A DNA stretch of 64,000 nt from Deltaproteobacteria bacterium (GTDB taxonomy: Bacteria; Myxococcota_A; Polyangia; Polyangiales; Ga0077539): NCBI GenBank assembly GCA_016218725.1, contig JACRDB010000127.1, positions 1 through 64,000 of the forward strand, written 5' to 3'. This document shows positions 46,943 through 55,440 of this stretch, in pieces. Each line of letters begins with the position of its first letter. The first letter of the stretch is position 1. Made by a program: the position numbers and the translations under genes. Below the pieces are notes generated by a model. It did no database searches. It was not told the origin of the DNA and saw nothing but the letters and a program-made list of their open reading frames with translations.

Positions 46943-49900
46943 CTAGCCACCCCAGTCCTGCGACCCACCTGAGTCGCCCTCGACTCCCCGCCGCATCAGC
47001 GCGGCTCCGACAACCACCCCAGTGCCCCTCCAGGAGCGCCCGAGCGCCCTCTGGGGGAGGCCCATGCTGGCCACCACCCATCCGATACCATAAGACTCCC
47101 GCAAGATGATGCTCGGTTCGGTAGAGAGCCCAGGAGCGCCGCCGGGGTAGATGAACAGCTCGCCAGGCCCAGTCACGACGACCTCCGAATAGCCGTCTCC
47201 GTCCAGGTCTGAAGTGCAGCTCACCCGATTTGGAGAAGGGAATCGCGCGCCTACGGGCCTTGCGACGCCGAAGCTTCGAGTGGGTGTGAGGCCCCCTCGA
47301 TCCCCAAGGAACACCACGGCTCGATGCCACGGGAGCGTGACCGAGAGGTCCGAGAGGCCATCGCCATTCACGTCGCACCCGCCACGTGACTCCAGCAATC
47401 CAGTGTCTGACGCACCAGATGGCAGAGAGGCTCGCGGCAGAACCGAAACTCCCGTCGGAGTCCCACCGTAGACATCAACGTGCATGGACGAGTCGCCAGG
47501 GAATCCCCTCGCAACGCTCAGATCACTGCGGCCGTCGCCATCAACATCGCCAGCTCCGGCGGGCACGATCGGGAAGAAGAGAGGCCTGATCGCAAGCTCA
47601 TGGAACGGGATGATCGCTCGGATCTCAGGCAGGCCCCGGCCTGGCACGCCCAGGTGGACGTTGATGTTCCAGTGTCCATCGCGGTACACGGCCTGAGCAT
47701 AGTCATGCACGCCATCACCATTGTAGTCCATGGCGCCGCCCGCAAAGTCACCCATGGAGCCAGCCACACCCGCGATCGTGCCTTCCGCTTCAAGGCCTGA
47801 ACTACCGCCATTGAAGAAGATCACGCCTTCAGGTTCATACTGCCTGACCGCCACGTCAGAGTAGCCATCGTGGTCCACGTCCCCGACCGTCGAGAAGCGG
47901 AAGCCAAACTCGGGGAAGCCCGACCGCAGCTCAGCCCTCCGCGACTCCTGAATCCCTGCCTCGCCGCCGTAGAAAAGGTACACGATTCCCGGACGCCCGC
48001 ACTCGTCGCCAGCGAACCTCGTGCCGACAAGGAGGTCGCCAAAGCCGTCGCCGTTGACGTCTCCAGCCGCCTCGACTTCAGCTCCGAAGGTACAATCGGC
48101 GGGACTCCGGCGGAGGATGGTGACGTCGGCCGTTGCGCTGATTCCCCTGATGGAGCCGTAGTGTACCGTCAAGCGCCCGAGATCTCGAGCCCCGATCGCG
48201 AGGTCCGCGATCCCATCGCCGTTGAAGTCCGGCACCACACCCCAGCTCGTGTCCACCGGGGCCGAGCGGGGCCCCACGAAGAACTGCCACGTCGGGCTCA
48301 GCGCGGTCCCGACCGCAGTCCCCACCCTGCCCCGGAGCCTCCAGAAGTGGACCCCCGGCCGCAGCGCCATCGGGGGCCGGACGCTGGTACCGGTGACCTC
48401 TAGCCGGTGCTCGACCATGGCGCAGGGCCGATCCCGGCAGACCTCCACCACGGCGCCGTCGCCACCCGCGCCCAGCGCCCACCACAGCGTCGGCTGCTGG
48501 CTGGTCGTGTTCGTGGTGGACAGCGGCGACACCGGCCTCGGTGCGGCGATCACCGCGCACGCCAATCCCGCCCGCGCATAGCCGGCGTTGCAGATGAAGC
48601 CACAGGTCCCCGCCGCACAGCTCGCGATCCCGTTGGCGGGCGCCGGGCATGACCGCCCGCAGGCTCCACAGTTTGCGACGTTGACAGCGAGCTCCGCCTC
48701 ACACCCGTTGGCCGGGTTGCCGTCGCAGTCGCCAAAGGCGGCGAAGCACCGCACCCCACAGCGTCCCGCCGTACAGGCGCCGGCGCCGCCCGGACGCGCA
48801 GGGCATACGGCACCGCACCCACCGCAGTGCTCCGCCGCCGTGGCCGTGTCGACGCAGGCGCCGCCGCAGCGGCGCAGCCCCGTGGCACAGCCACTCACGC
48901 AGCTCCCAGCGCCGATCCCCCGGTCGGCGCACACCGGGGTCTCGCCCCCGCAGGCGGCGCCGCAGCGACCACAGTGCTCGGCGCTGCGACGCAGGTCCGT
49001 CTCGCAGCCGTTCCCCGCGGCGCCATCGCAGTCGCCGTAGCCCGCCAGGCAGGTCACCATGCAGCGACCCTCGGCACACGCCGCCGTCGCGTTCGGCGGC
49101 GCGAGGCATGCCTCCCCACACCGGCCGCAGTGTTCCAACGATACGAGCGTATCGGCACAGCTCGACCCGCAGCGCGTCTGTCCGGCGCCGCAGCCGCTAA
49201 CGCAGCGGGGCGGGCCGCCCGCCGCCTCGCAGAGGGGCGTCGCCCCGCCGCACGCCTCGCCGCACCGACCACAGTTCGCGGTCCCCGAGAGCGACGCCTC
49301 ACATCCATTTCCAGCGACACCATCGCAGTCAGCGCGGCCGACCTGGCAGCGGACCTGACACGCTCCGGCGATGCACGCCGCGCTCTCTCCTGCGCTCGCG
49401 ACGCACGCTCTCCCACACCGTCCGCAGTGGGCTGTCGAGGCGCCGACGTTCTCCTCGCAGCCGTTCGACGCGACCCCGTCGCAGTCGGCGAAGCCATCCT
49501 CACAGCGGAGCGTGCACCGACCGCGCTCACAGCCCCGTAGCGAATGCGGCCCCGACCCGCACACGACGCCGCATGCGCCGCAGTTGTAGACGTCCGTGGT
49601 GACCGAGGCACACTCGCCCTCGCACAGCACCGCCGGGAGGGGACACCCGGAGTCCGCCGAGTCCGGGCCATCCAGAGTGTCCTCGGGACCGTCGCCCGGC
49701 GAGTCCCCTGGGGTCCCTCCGTCGCCGGCATCGGGCCGCGGAGCGGCATCGCTCGCCGCGTCGACACGAGGCTCCAGCGCCACGTCCCTCGCGTCGGAGG
49801 GCCGCTCCGTATCGACCACCTCCCCGCCGTCGGGCACCCGATCGCCCGAGGCATCGCTGAAACTCTTCCGGTCCACAGCATCGGTGGTGCAAGCCTCTGC

Positions 49901-49945
49901 CCCCGCGACGCAGAGCACCAGCAGCCCACCCCTCATCCTTGCCAT
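46943..49945 (-). CDS. Surface lipoprotein: Cys-rich repeats plus seven-bladed FG-GAP propeller
   Basis: The product is 1000 residues. The signal ends in GAEAC, and ATG 49945 is five bases after AGAGG. An acidic linker is followed by about ten Cys-rich units, including four of the ADCDGxxxNGCE...CGxCGxxC type also found in the 1480-4302 protein. A fibronectin/Ig-like spacer (about residues 490-590) leads to seven FG-GAP blades, each with D-x-N/D-x-D-G-x-x-D calcium-loop motifs (for example DFNGDGIADL, DVNGDGFGDL, DVDHDGYSDV). This fits an integrin-alpha-like calcium-binding propeller on the surface. A role in adhesion or prey contact is a guess. Confidence 0.88.
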   Translation of the reverse strand: MARMRGGLLVLCVAGAEACTTDAVDRKSFSDASGDRVPDGGEVVDTERPSDARDVALEPRVDAASDAAPRPDAGDGGTPGDSPGDGPEDTLDGPDSADSGCPLPAVLCEGECASVTTDVYNCGACGVVCGSGPHSLRGCERGRCTLRCEDGFADCDGVASNGCEENVGASTAHCGRCGRACVASAGESAACIAGACQVRCQVGRADCDGVAGNGCEASLSGTANCGRCGEACGGATPLCEAAGGPPRCVSGCGAGQTRCGSSCADTLVSLEHCGRCGEACLAPPNATAACAEGRCMVTCLAGYGDCDGAAGNGCETDLRRSAEHCGRCGAACGGETPVCADRGIGAGSCVSGCATGLRRCGGACVDTATAAEHCGGCGAVCPARPGGAGACTAGRCGVRCFAAFGDCDGNPANGCEAELAVNVANCGACGRSCPAPANGIASCAAGTCGFICNAGYARAGLACAVIAAPRPVSPLSTTNTTSQQPTLWWALGAGGDGAVVEVCRDRPCAMVEHRLEVTGTSVRPPMALRPGVHFWRLRGRVGTAVGTALSPTWQFFVGPRSAPVDTSWGVVPDFNGDGIADLAIGARDLGRLTVHYGSIRGISATADVTILRRSPADCTFGAEVEAAGDVNGDGFGDLLVGTRFAGDECGRPGIVYLFYGGEAGIQESRRAELRSGFPEFGFRFSTVGDVDHDGYSDVAVRQYEPEGVIFFNGGSSGLEAEGTIAGVAGSMGDFAGGAMDYNGDGVHDYAQAVYRDGHWNINVHLGVPGRGLPEIRAIIPFHELAIRPLFFPIVPAGAGDVDGDGRSDLSVARGFPGDSSMHVDVYGGTPTGVSVLPRASLPSGASDTGLLESRGGCDVNGDGLSDLSVTLPWHRAVVFLGDRGGLTPTRSFGVARPVGARFPSPNRVSCTSDLDGDGYSEVVVTGPGELFIYPGGAPGLSTEPSIILRESYGIGWVVASMGLPQRALGRSWRGTGVVVGAALMRRGVEGDSGGSQDWGG

Positions 49946-50058
49946 CATGTCCTCTCAGCCTCCGTCCGGACACCTCGCCCGGTCCGCGGTGATCGCGCCG
50001 ACCGATGCTGAGGTTGCGTGTCGGTAGGCATCACCCGACCCACATCGAGAGGATTCGG

Positions 50059-50071
50059 CCTACAGTGTAGG
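50059..50071. repeat. 13-base palindrome upstream of the FG-GAP lipoprotein
   Basis: CCTACAGTGTAGG is a perfect inverted repeat around a central G. It lies in the 180-base gap that is upstream of the FG-GAP gene and downstream of the zinc-ribbon lipoprotein gene. It could be a repressor site or a weak terminator. Confidence 0.4.
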
Positions 50072-50126
50072 TCTTCAGAGCATGATGTAGGGAAGCGAGA
50101 CCGGTGCCCTCCGAGGTGACACGCGG

Positions 50127-50468
50127 TTACCGCGCGTCGGGGGGCGGCGGCGCGCCGTAGCGCACCCCTGGCGTGTCCGCAGGCACCGTGTCCGCTGGCG
50201 CTGTGTCCGCGGCGCCATCTGTCGCGTCGCCCGTGGCAGCGTCCGCTGGCGGCGCGGGCGCGCCATAGGCGGGGGCGACCCCTCCGCCGCAGCCCGCGAG
50301 CAGCACCGTAGACCCGAAGGCGACCATCGCCGCGCGGGACAGCCTCGCCGCGGTCCTTGGCGCCGGCAACACCTCCGGCACATGCTCGGCGCCGCAGAAG
50401 GGGCAGGCCGCCACTTCGGCGCGGAGGTGGCGGCTGCACGATGTACACGGAACCAGCTCGTTGGCCAT
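50127..50468 (-). CDS. Zinc-ribbon followed by an internal lipobox and acidic linker
   Basis: The product is 113 residues. C8, C11, C22 and C25 form a zinc ribbon at the N-terminus. A hydrophobic segment MVAFGSTVLLAGCGGG follows, with a textbook lipobox at C60, and then an Ala/Asp/Pro/Thr-rich tail. A cytoplasmic-looking zinc ribbon before a lipoprotein signal is odd, since signal peptidase II would release it. GGAGGA on the minus strand (50478-50483) is well placed before the ATG at 50468, so the long form is probably translated. An internal start at M48 would give a plain lipoprotein. Confidence 0.75.
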   Translation of the reverse strand: MANELVPCTSCSRHLRAEVAACPFCGAEHVPEVLPAPRTAARLSRAAMVAFGSTVLLAGCGGGVAPAYGAPAPPADAATGDATDGAADTAPADTVPADTPGVRYGAPPPPDAR

Positions 50469-50591
50469 GGGCGCTCTCCTCCTCGGGAGTGGCCCGATGA
50501 TACGCCCTCCGAAGCACGCCACCATCCGGCGCAATCGGTGCGGTCCCTTTCCTGGAGTCGGAAATCCTCGGAGGGAGCCTCGCGGATCTCG

Positions 50592-50597
50592 TATCCT
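50592..50597 (+). promoter_or_regulatory. -10-like TATCCT for the second propeller cytochrome
   Basis: TATCCT ends seven bases before the ATG at 50605 and there is no Shine-Dalgarno sequence. Confidence 0.42.
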
Positions 50598-50604
50598 GCA
50601 CACC

Positions 50605-53511
50605 ATGCGCTTGAGGGACCTGTTGCCGTGGCTCTTCCTGGCTGGCTGCGCCGGCGATCCTTCCCCCTCGGTCGATGCCTCGCAGGACTCGTCCCCGGCG
50701 GACGCTCCGGCCGACGTGGGTGATACCGGCCCCCGCCCGGACTCGCGCCAACCCGTGGACCAGGCGCCCGTGGAGGACACCGCCCAGGGAATGGACAGCA
50801 CCCCCGAGGACCGGCCCTTCGTCTTTCCGGACATCCCGGAGAGGCCCAGGGATGCCGGGATCGACACCGCGCCCGACTTCCCGGACGTGGTCATCCCCTC
50901 GGAGGCCATCATCGCTCCCTTCCTCGGGAGGCCGTCGCGTGGCGGCGCCATCGCCGTGACACCCGATGACATGGTCGCCGTGGCCGTCAACCGCACCGCG
51001 GGGAGCGTCTCGGTCTTTGCGCTCGCCCCGGGGCTCGCGCCTACCCTCACCCGACTCCGAGAGCTGCCCGTAGGCCCTGGCTCGGAGCCCTGGAGCGTGA
51101 CCCTCGGGCCCGACGGAGACAGCGCCCTGGTGGTCCTTCGGCGCGCCCGCCAGGTGGTGAGGGTGCAGAGCCTCCACGGCGCCCCGGCGGTCGCCACAGC
51201 CCGCGGCGCCACCGGCGTCGAGCCCACGTCCATCGCGCTGTCCCCCAGCGGTCAGCGGGTCTTTGTCGCCAACTGGGGCGATGGCACCCTCTCCGTGCTG
51301 GATGGACGCACCCTCGCCACGGTGCGCACCGTGGACCTCAACGGCGCCCTCGCCGCGAGCGGCGTCCTCGGCGCGGGCGCCACGCCGAGGCCCGGCCTCG
51401 CGCACCCCAGGGCCCTGGTGGTCACCAACAATGGCGACGGCGCCGACGCCGACGAGGTGCTCTACGCCACGGAGTTCTACGCCCAGCGAGGCAACCCCGG
51501 CGCGACCGGCCTGGAGCGCTTCGACCGAGACCGCCAGGGCGTCGTGTACCGCGTCCCGCTCGCCACCCTGGAGCCCACCACGCACCTGATCGCTCCGGCG
51601 CCGGACCTGGGCTTCCGGGACAGCGCCAACGCCGTCGCGGGGTGCTTCCCGAACCAGCTCTACGCCATCGCCTGGAGCAACAACCGCCTCTTCGTCACCG
51701 CGGAGTGTGCCTCGCCCCGCGGCCCCATAGGCCCCGTCCCTCCCGCGGCGCCCGCCATGGACGCGGGCGCCGACGCCGCCACGGACGCCCGCGTAGATGC
51801 CCCCGGGGACGCCGCCGACGCCCCGGACGTTCTCCCGCCGCTCGTGCCAGACCCCGCCGGAGCGAACTTCCGCACCGAGGTCAGCGCCGCGATCTACGTC
51901 CTGGACGCCGTCACCGGCGCCGAGCAACCCACCCGCAGGGTGCTCCTCAACGCCCGCTTCCAGAGTCTCTACGACGGTCGCAGGCTCGCGGACGACGGCG
52001 CCTCCCGCCGCATGCCGCTGGTCCCCCTGGACCTGGACTTCCAGCCCGGCACCACCACCGCCTACGTCGTAGGCTATGGCTCCGACGCCGTCTTCCGCGT
52101 GCGCTTCAACACCGACGGGTCCACCGCCGAGGTCGGCCTCGCGGGCGCCCCGGGCTTCGTCAATCTCGCGCCGGGCGGCGCCATCGCCACGGGCCAGGAC
52201 CCCGTGGGCATCGCCTTCGCCTCGGCTCCGACGCAGAGCGCCTATGTCATCAACGAGCACTCGCGCAACGTGTCCGCCGTGAGCCTCACCCGTCAGGAGG
52301 TCACCGCCGCGGTGGCCTCCGCGGAGCCCCCCACCGGCGACGAGGCCACGCGCCTCCAGGGACGCAGGCTCTTCGTCACCGGCACCGGCCGGTGGTCCTT
52401 CAAGGGCCAGGCGTGGAACTCCTGCGAGGCATGCCACCCCGACGGCCTCACGGACAACGTGACCTGGTTCTTCGCCCGAGGCCCCCGTCAGACCCCCGCC
52501 CTCGACGGCGCCTACGACCCGAGGGACCGCACCAATCCAAGGATCTTCAACTGGACCGCCGTCTTCGACGAGGTCAGTGACTTCGAGCTCAACACCCGCG
52601 GCAACTCCGGCGGCGTCGGCGCCGTCGTGCACCGCGCCGGGACCGCTCCCCCCGCCGCCAGCGACCGGATCGTCTTCGATGGCACCACGCCCGTCCCTCC
52701 GCAGGTGGCCACCATGACCCCGCAGGACGGCCTCTCGGGCTCCTCCGAGAGCGTCGCCTTCCGGACAGGCTCCGGCTCTCCCCGCACGGTCCTCGACGAC
52801 TGGGAGCAGCTCACGCGGTACATCGCCTCCGTCCGCTCGCCCGTCGCGCCGGGCTCCCTCGCGCCCTCGGAGGTCACCGCGGGCCGGGCCCTCTTCACCA
52901 CACACCACTGCGATGGCTGCCACGGAGGCCCCCGCTGGACCCTCTCGCGGCGGTTCTATACCCCCGATGAGGCCACCAGCCACCGCACCACGGGAGAGCT
53001 CATCAACCGCCTCTTCGACGTCCCCGTCGGGTTCCCCATGGCCGTCGCCCCCGCCCCGGGGCGCTTCCGCCTGGCGCCCTTCGACCCCGGTAACGACCAG
53101 CTGAGCTGCATCCTCCGGCGCGTCGGTACCTACGCCACCGGCCGAGGCGTCGCCCCCATGGGCGTGGACATTCTTGAAGTGCGCGCCAACGGCCCAACCC
53201 CCACCACCCCCATGACCGTAAACGCTCAAGGGGTCACGGGGTACAACCCGCCCTCACTGGTAGGTCTCGCAACCACAGCGCCCTACCTCCACGCAGGGCA
53301 GGCCCGCACCCTGGAGGAGCTCTTCTCGGACACCTTCCGAGGGCACCACCAGGCCTTCAGCCCGGGCTGGACGCCCTCGGCCATGGAGCTCCGGGCGCTG
53401 GCGGCGTTTCTCCTGTCCCTTGATGACAGCGCCGCCACGGTCCCGATCCCGACGCGGGTCACCGGTCCCATGGCGTTCGACCCTGATATTTGCGCGCAGT
53501 TCAGTCGCTAG
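50605..53511 (+). CDS. Surface lipoprotein: beta-propeller plus di-heme cytochrome c (paralogue)
   Basis: The product is 968 residues with lipobox LAGC. It has the same order as the 43977-46922 protein: acidic linker, YVTN-type propeller (SGQRVFVANWGDGTLSVLDG), CEACH (607-611), a WTAVFDEVSDFELNTRGNSGG domain and CDGCH (769-773), ending in similar text (PYLHAGQARTLEELF). Many aligned stretches are near-identical, so the two are clear paralogues with different linkers. A second Asp/Ala-rich insert lies inside the propeller near residues 385-415. The gene's end overlaps the convergent gene by 11 bases. Confidence 0.85.
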   Translation: MRLRDLLPWLFLAGCAGDPSPSVDASQDSSPADAPADVGDTGPRPDSRQPVDQAPVEDTAQGMDSTPEDRPFVFPDIPERPRDAGIDTAPDFPDVVIPSEAIIAPFLGRPSRGGAIAVTPDDMVAVAVNRTAGSVSVFALAPGLAPTLTRLRELPVGPGSEPWSVTLGPDGDSALVVLRRARQVVRVQSLHGAPAVATARGATGVEPTSIALSPSGQRVFVANWGDGTLSVLDGRTLATVRTVDLNGALAASGVLGAGATPRPGLAHPRALVVTNNGDGADADEVLYATEFYAQRGNPGATGLERFDRDRQGVVYRVPLATLEPTTHLIAPAPDLGFRDSANAVAGCFPNQLYAIAWSNNRLFVTAECASPRGPIGPVPPAAPAMDAGADAATDARVDAPGDAADAPDVLPPLVPDPAGANFRTEVSAAIYVLDAVTGAEQPTRRVLLNARFQSLYDGRRLADDGASRRMPLVPLDLDFQPGTTTAYVVGYGSDAVFRVRFNTDGSTAEVGLAGAPGFVNLAPGGAIATGQDPVGIAFASAPTQSAYVINEHSRNVSAVSLTRQEVTAAVASAEPPTGDEATRLQGRRLFVTGTGRWSFKGQAWNSCEACHPDGLTDNVTWFFARGPRQTPALDGAYDPRDRTNPRIFNWTAVFDEVSDFELNTRGNSGGVGAVVHRAGTAPPAASDRIVFDGTTPVPPQVATMTPQDGLSGSSESVAFRTGSGSPRTVLDDWEQLTRYIASVRSPVAPGSLAPSEVTAGRALFTTHHCDGCHGGPRWTLSRRFYTPDEATSHRTTGELINRLFDVPVGFPMAVAPAPGRFRLAPFDPGNDQLSCILRRVGTYATGRGVAPMGVDILEVRANGPTPTTPMTVNAQGVTGYNPPSLVGLATTAPYLHAGQARTLEELFSDTFRGHHQAFSPGWTPSAMELRALAAFLLSLDDSAATVPIPTRVTGPMAFDPDICAQFSR

Positions 53512-54589
53512 GCGCTTGTGTACACACCGCGGGCGCCGCGCGCAGGAAGGTCCCCGAGGGCTCCGTCAAGAGCGCCACGAACCACTCCTCGCCGCCGCAG
53601 GTCACGAAGGCCGTGCCGTGCGAGGCCCCCACGGCGCCGTCCGTGGGGAGGAGCACGGGCGTCGGCGCCGAGGGCCGAAGCCCCACCAGGCGCTGTGTCT
53701 GGAGCACCCCGGAGGCGTCCCAGTACCACACCCGCACCACCCCGCCGACGACCGAGGCGCCCCCCAGCGTGGACGGCCTCACGCCGAGGTTGACGCTCAG
53801 GGGCGGGGTCGCCAGCCAGGTGGCCACCTGGGCCTCTCCGCGGGCGTCTCCCCGGACCTGCTGCACCAGCGCCGCAGGGCCACCCGTGGTCGGAGCGACC
53901 TCGAAGGGCCCCTCCCCAAGCTGGATGGCCGCCCCGGGCGCCGCCACGGGCCTGGGGTCGCGGCCCGCGGTAAGCGAGAGCCTCCGCGCCTGGAGCGCCA
54001 TGGAGCCCGGTGAGGGACCCGGCTCCGCGGTGATCCAGACGTCCCCCGTGGCCGTCACCGCGTCGCCGAGCTCGGCCCGGAGCAGCCTCGGAGAGCCTTG
54101 CACGAAGGCCCAGGTGAAGAGCCCCCGGCGGCGCTGGAAGGGCACGAGGGCCAGCGCCCGGTCCCGCTCCAGGCTGATCGCAAAGGGCGGGCGCGTCGCG
54201 TTGCGCGCGGGCGTACCGAGCACCAGGGGATCGCCCTCCGCGCGGAGCTCCTGACGCACCACGCGCGCGTTGCCGTCGGTGTCCAGCCACCCCGCGAGCA
54301 CGGCGTCCCTCGCGCCGTAGGCCGTGCCGAGCCGCGAGGCGCCCTCCCCGAGCGCCCGCGAGCGCCCCCCGTCGGGCCCCGGGAGCACGACCAGCACGCG
54401 CGCTCCGACGCGCACCACGGCCAGGGGCTCGGCGCCCGCGCAGGCCGCCGCCAGCTCCAGCTCGGGCGAAGGCTCCACCGCGGCCCAGCGGCGCGAGCCC
54501 TCCGGGCAGGGCCCCGGCCGCGGCTGGGCCAGTGTTCTGGTACCCAGCAGCGACGCAAGCGCCAGCACCCGGCATTGGAGCCCTCGCAT
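53501..54589 (-). CDS. Secreted hypothetical protein, probable beta-propeller
   Basis: The product is about 362 residues with a signal peptide ending in TLA-Q. The body is rich in short beta-strand patterns (GARVLVVLPGPDG, DAVLAGWLDTDGNARVV, VVGGVVRVWYWDASGVLQTQRL) of the kind seen in degenerate propellers. It has a few Cys residues that could form disulfides. I recognise no named family or catalytic motif. It is divergent from the lipoprotein gene at 54649 and convergent with the propeller cytochrome. Confidence 0.65.
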   Translation of the reverse strand: MRGLQCRVLALASLLGTRTLAQPRPGPCPEGSRRWAAVEPSPELELAAACAGAEPLAVVRVGARVLVVLPGPDGGRSRALGEGASRLGTAYGARDAVLAGWLDTDGNARVVRQELRAEGDPLVLGTPARNATRPPFAISLERDRALALVPFQRRRGLFTWAFVQGSPRLLRAELGDAVTATGDVWITAEPGPSPGSMALQARRLSLTAGRDPRPVAAPGAAIQLGEGPFEVAPTTGGPAALVQQVRGDARGEAQVATWLATPPLSVNLGVRPSTLGGASVVGGVVRVWYWDASGVLQTQRLVGLRPSAPTPVLLPTDGAVGASHGTAFVTCGGEEWFVALLTEPSGTFLRAAPAVCTQAPSD

Positions 54590-54632
54590 CGGGAGCGATC
54601 TTCCCTCGCGGGACGACCGCTCGCAACAATGA

Positions 54633-54641
54633 TGGTAGCGT
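54633..54641 (+). promoter_or_regulatory. Extended -10 (TGGTAGCGT) for the small lipoprotein
   Basis: TGG-TAGCGT ends seven bases before the ATG at 54649. Confidence 0.48.
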
Positions 54642-54648
54642 TCCCTCG

Positions 54649-55440
54649 ATGCGGGCGTACTTCTCCCTGGCGGTGGGCCTCCTCGCGCTGGCATGCACGA
54701 AGCCCCGGGACCCCAGGGCCGTGGAGCCCCTGTCCCTCGGAGGCCGCGCGGACGCCTCGGCCCGCACGCAGGACGCCGGCAGGCCCCGGGTCGAGCGTCG
54801 CACCGTCGGGTTCATCACCGACCGCCAGGCCCCGCCGGGCGCCCTGGGTGTGCGCTGGGGGCTCTCGCGGGCGGAGCTTGCAAATCGCAACCGGGAGGCC
54901 CAGGCGCGCTGCCGGGACCGTGGGGCCTTCACCTTCTGCAACAAGGCCCTGGTGCCCCTCCCCCTCGACGGGGTGGTGTCCTACGAGTTCTGTGAAGAGC
55001 GACTCTGCGCCGTCGCCGTGGACGCGGCGGTCACCCGGGATGAAGACCAGCTCGTCCAGGACTACGACCGCCTGGTGGAGCTGGCCCGGGGAGAGCTCGG
55101 TCCTCCCGCCTCGGAGGCCCGCCGCGTGGGTGAAGGGTGCCGGGGGCACCTGGCCATCTGCCTCACCTCGCGGCGCGCGGACTACTCCACCCGGTGGATG
55201 TGGCAGTCCGGCGACCAGGCCCTGGTGTCCCTCGACCAGACCGAGGACGACGCGCTCCAGGCCCAGGCCGGGGCCACCTTCCTCTCGGCCGAGCGGGCCC
55301 GGCGCACGGACCCCGTCGATGATCCCCTCGCCCGGTCGCTTCTCTCCGACGCGGGCTCCCTGGACGCAATCGCCACGGCCCCCGCGGACGCGCCGCGGGA
55401 GCCGGGCGCGCCGGACGCCGGGAGGCCCGCTCGTCGGTGA
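54649..55440 (+). CDS. Lipoprotein of unknown function
   Basis: The product is 263 residues. The lipobox is LALAC. After a short linker the central 150 residues contain WGLSRAELANRNREAQARC, four further Cys residues and a CLTSRRADYSTRWMWQ segment, a compact domain that I cannot name. The last 50 residues are Ala/Asp/Pro-rich. Its stop overlaps the start of the next gene (TGATG), so it is co-transcribed with the metalloprotease/propeller/barrel gene and may act on the same substrate or complex. Confidence 0.75.
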   Translation: MRAYFSLAVGLLALACTKPRDPRAVEPLSLGGRADASARTQDAGRPRVERRTVGFITDRQAPPGALGVRWGLSRAELANRNREAQARCRDRGAFTFCNKALVPLPLDGVVSYEFCEERLCAVAVDAAVTRDEDQLVQDYDRLVELARGELGPPASEARRVGEGCRGHLAICLTSRRADYSTRWMWQSGDQALVSLDQTEDDALQAQAGATFLSAERARRTDPVDDPLARSLLSDAGSLDAIATAPADAPREPGAPDAGRPARR

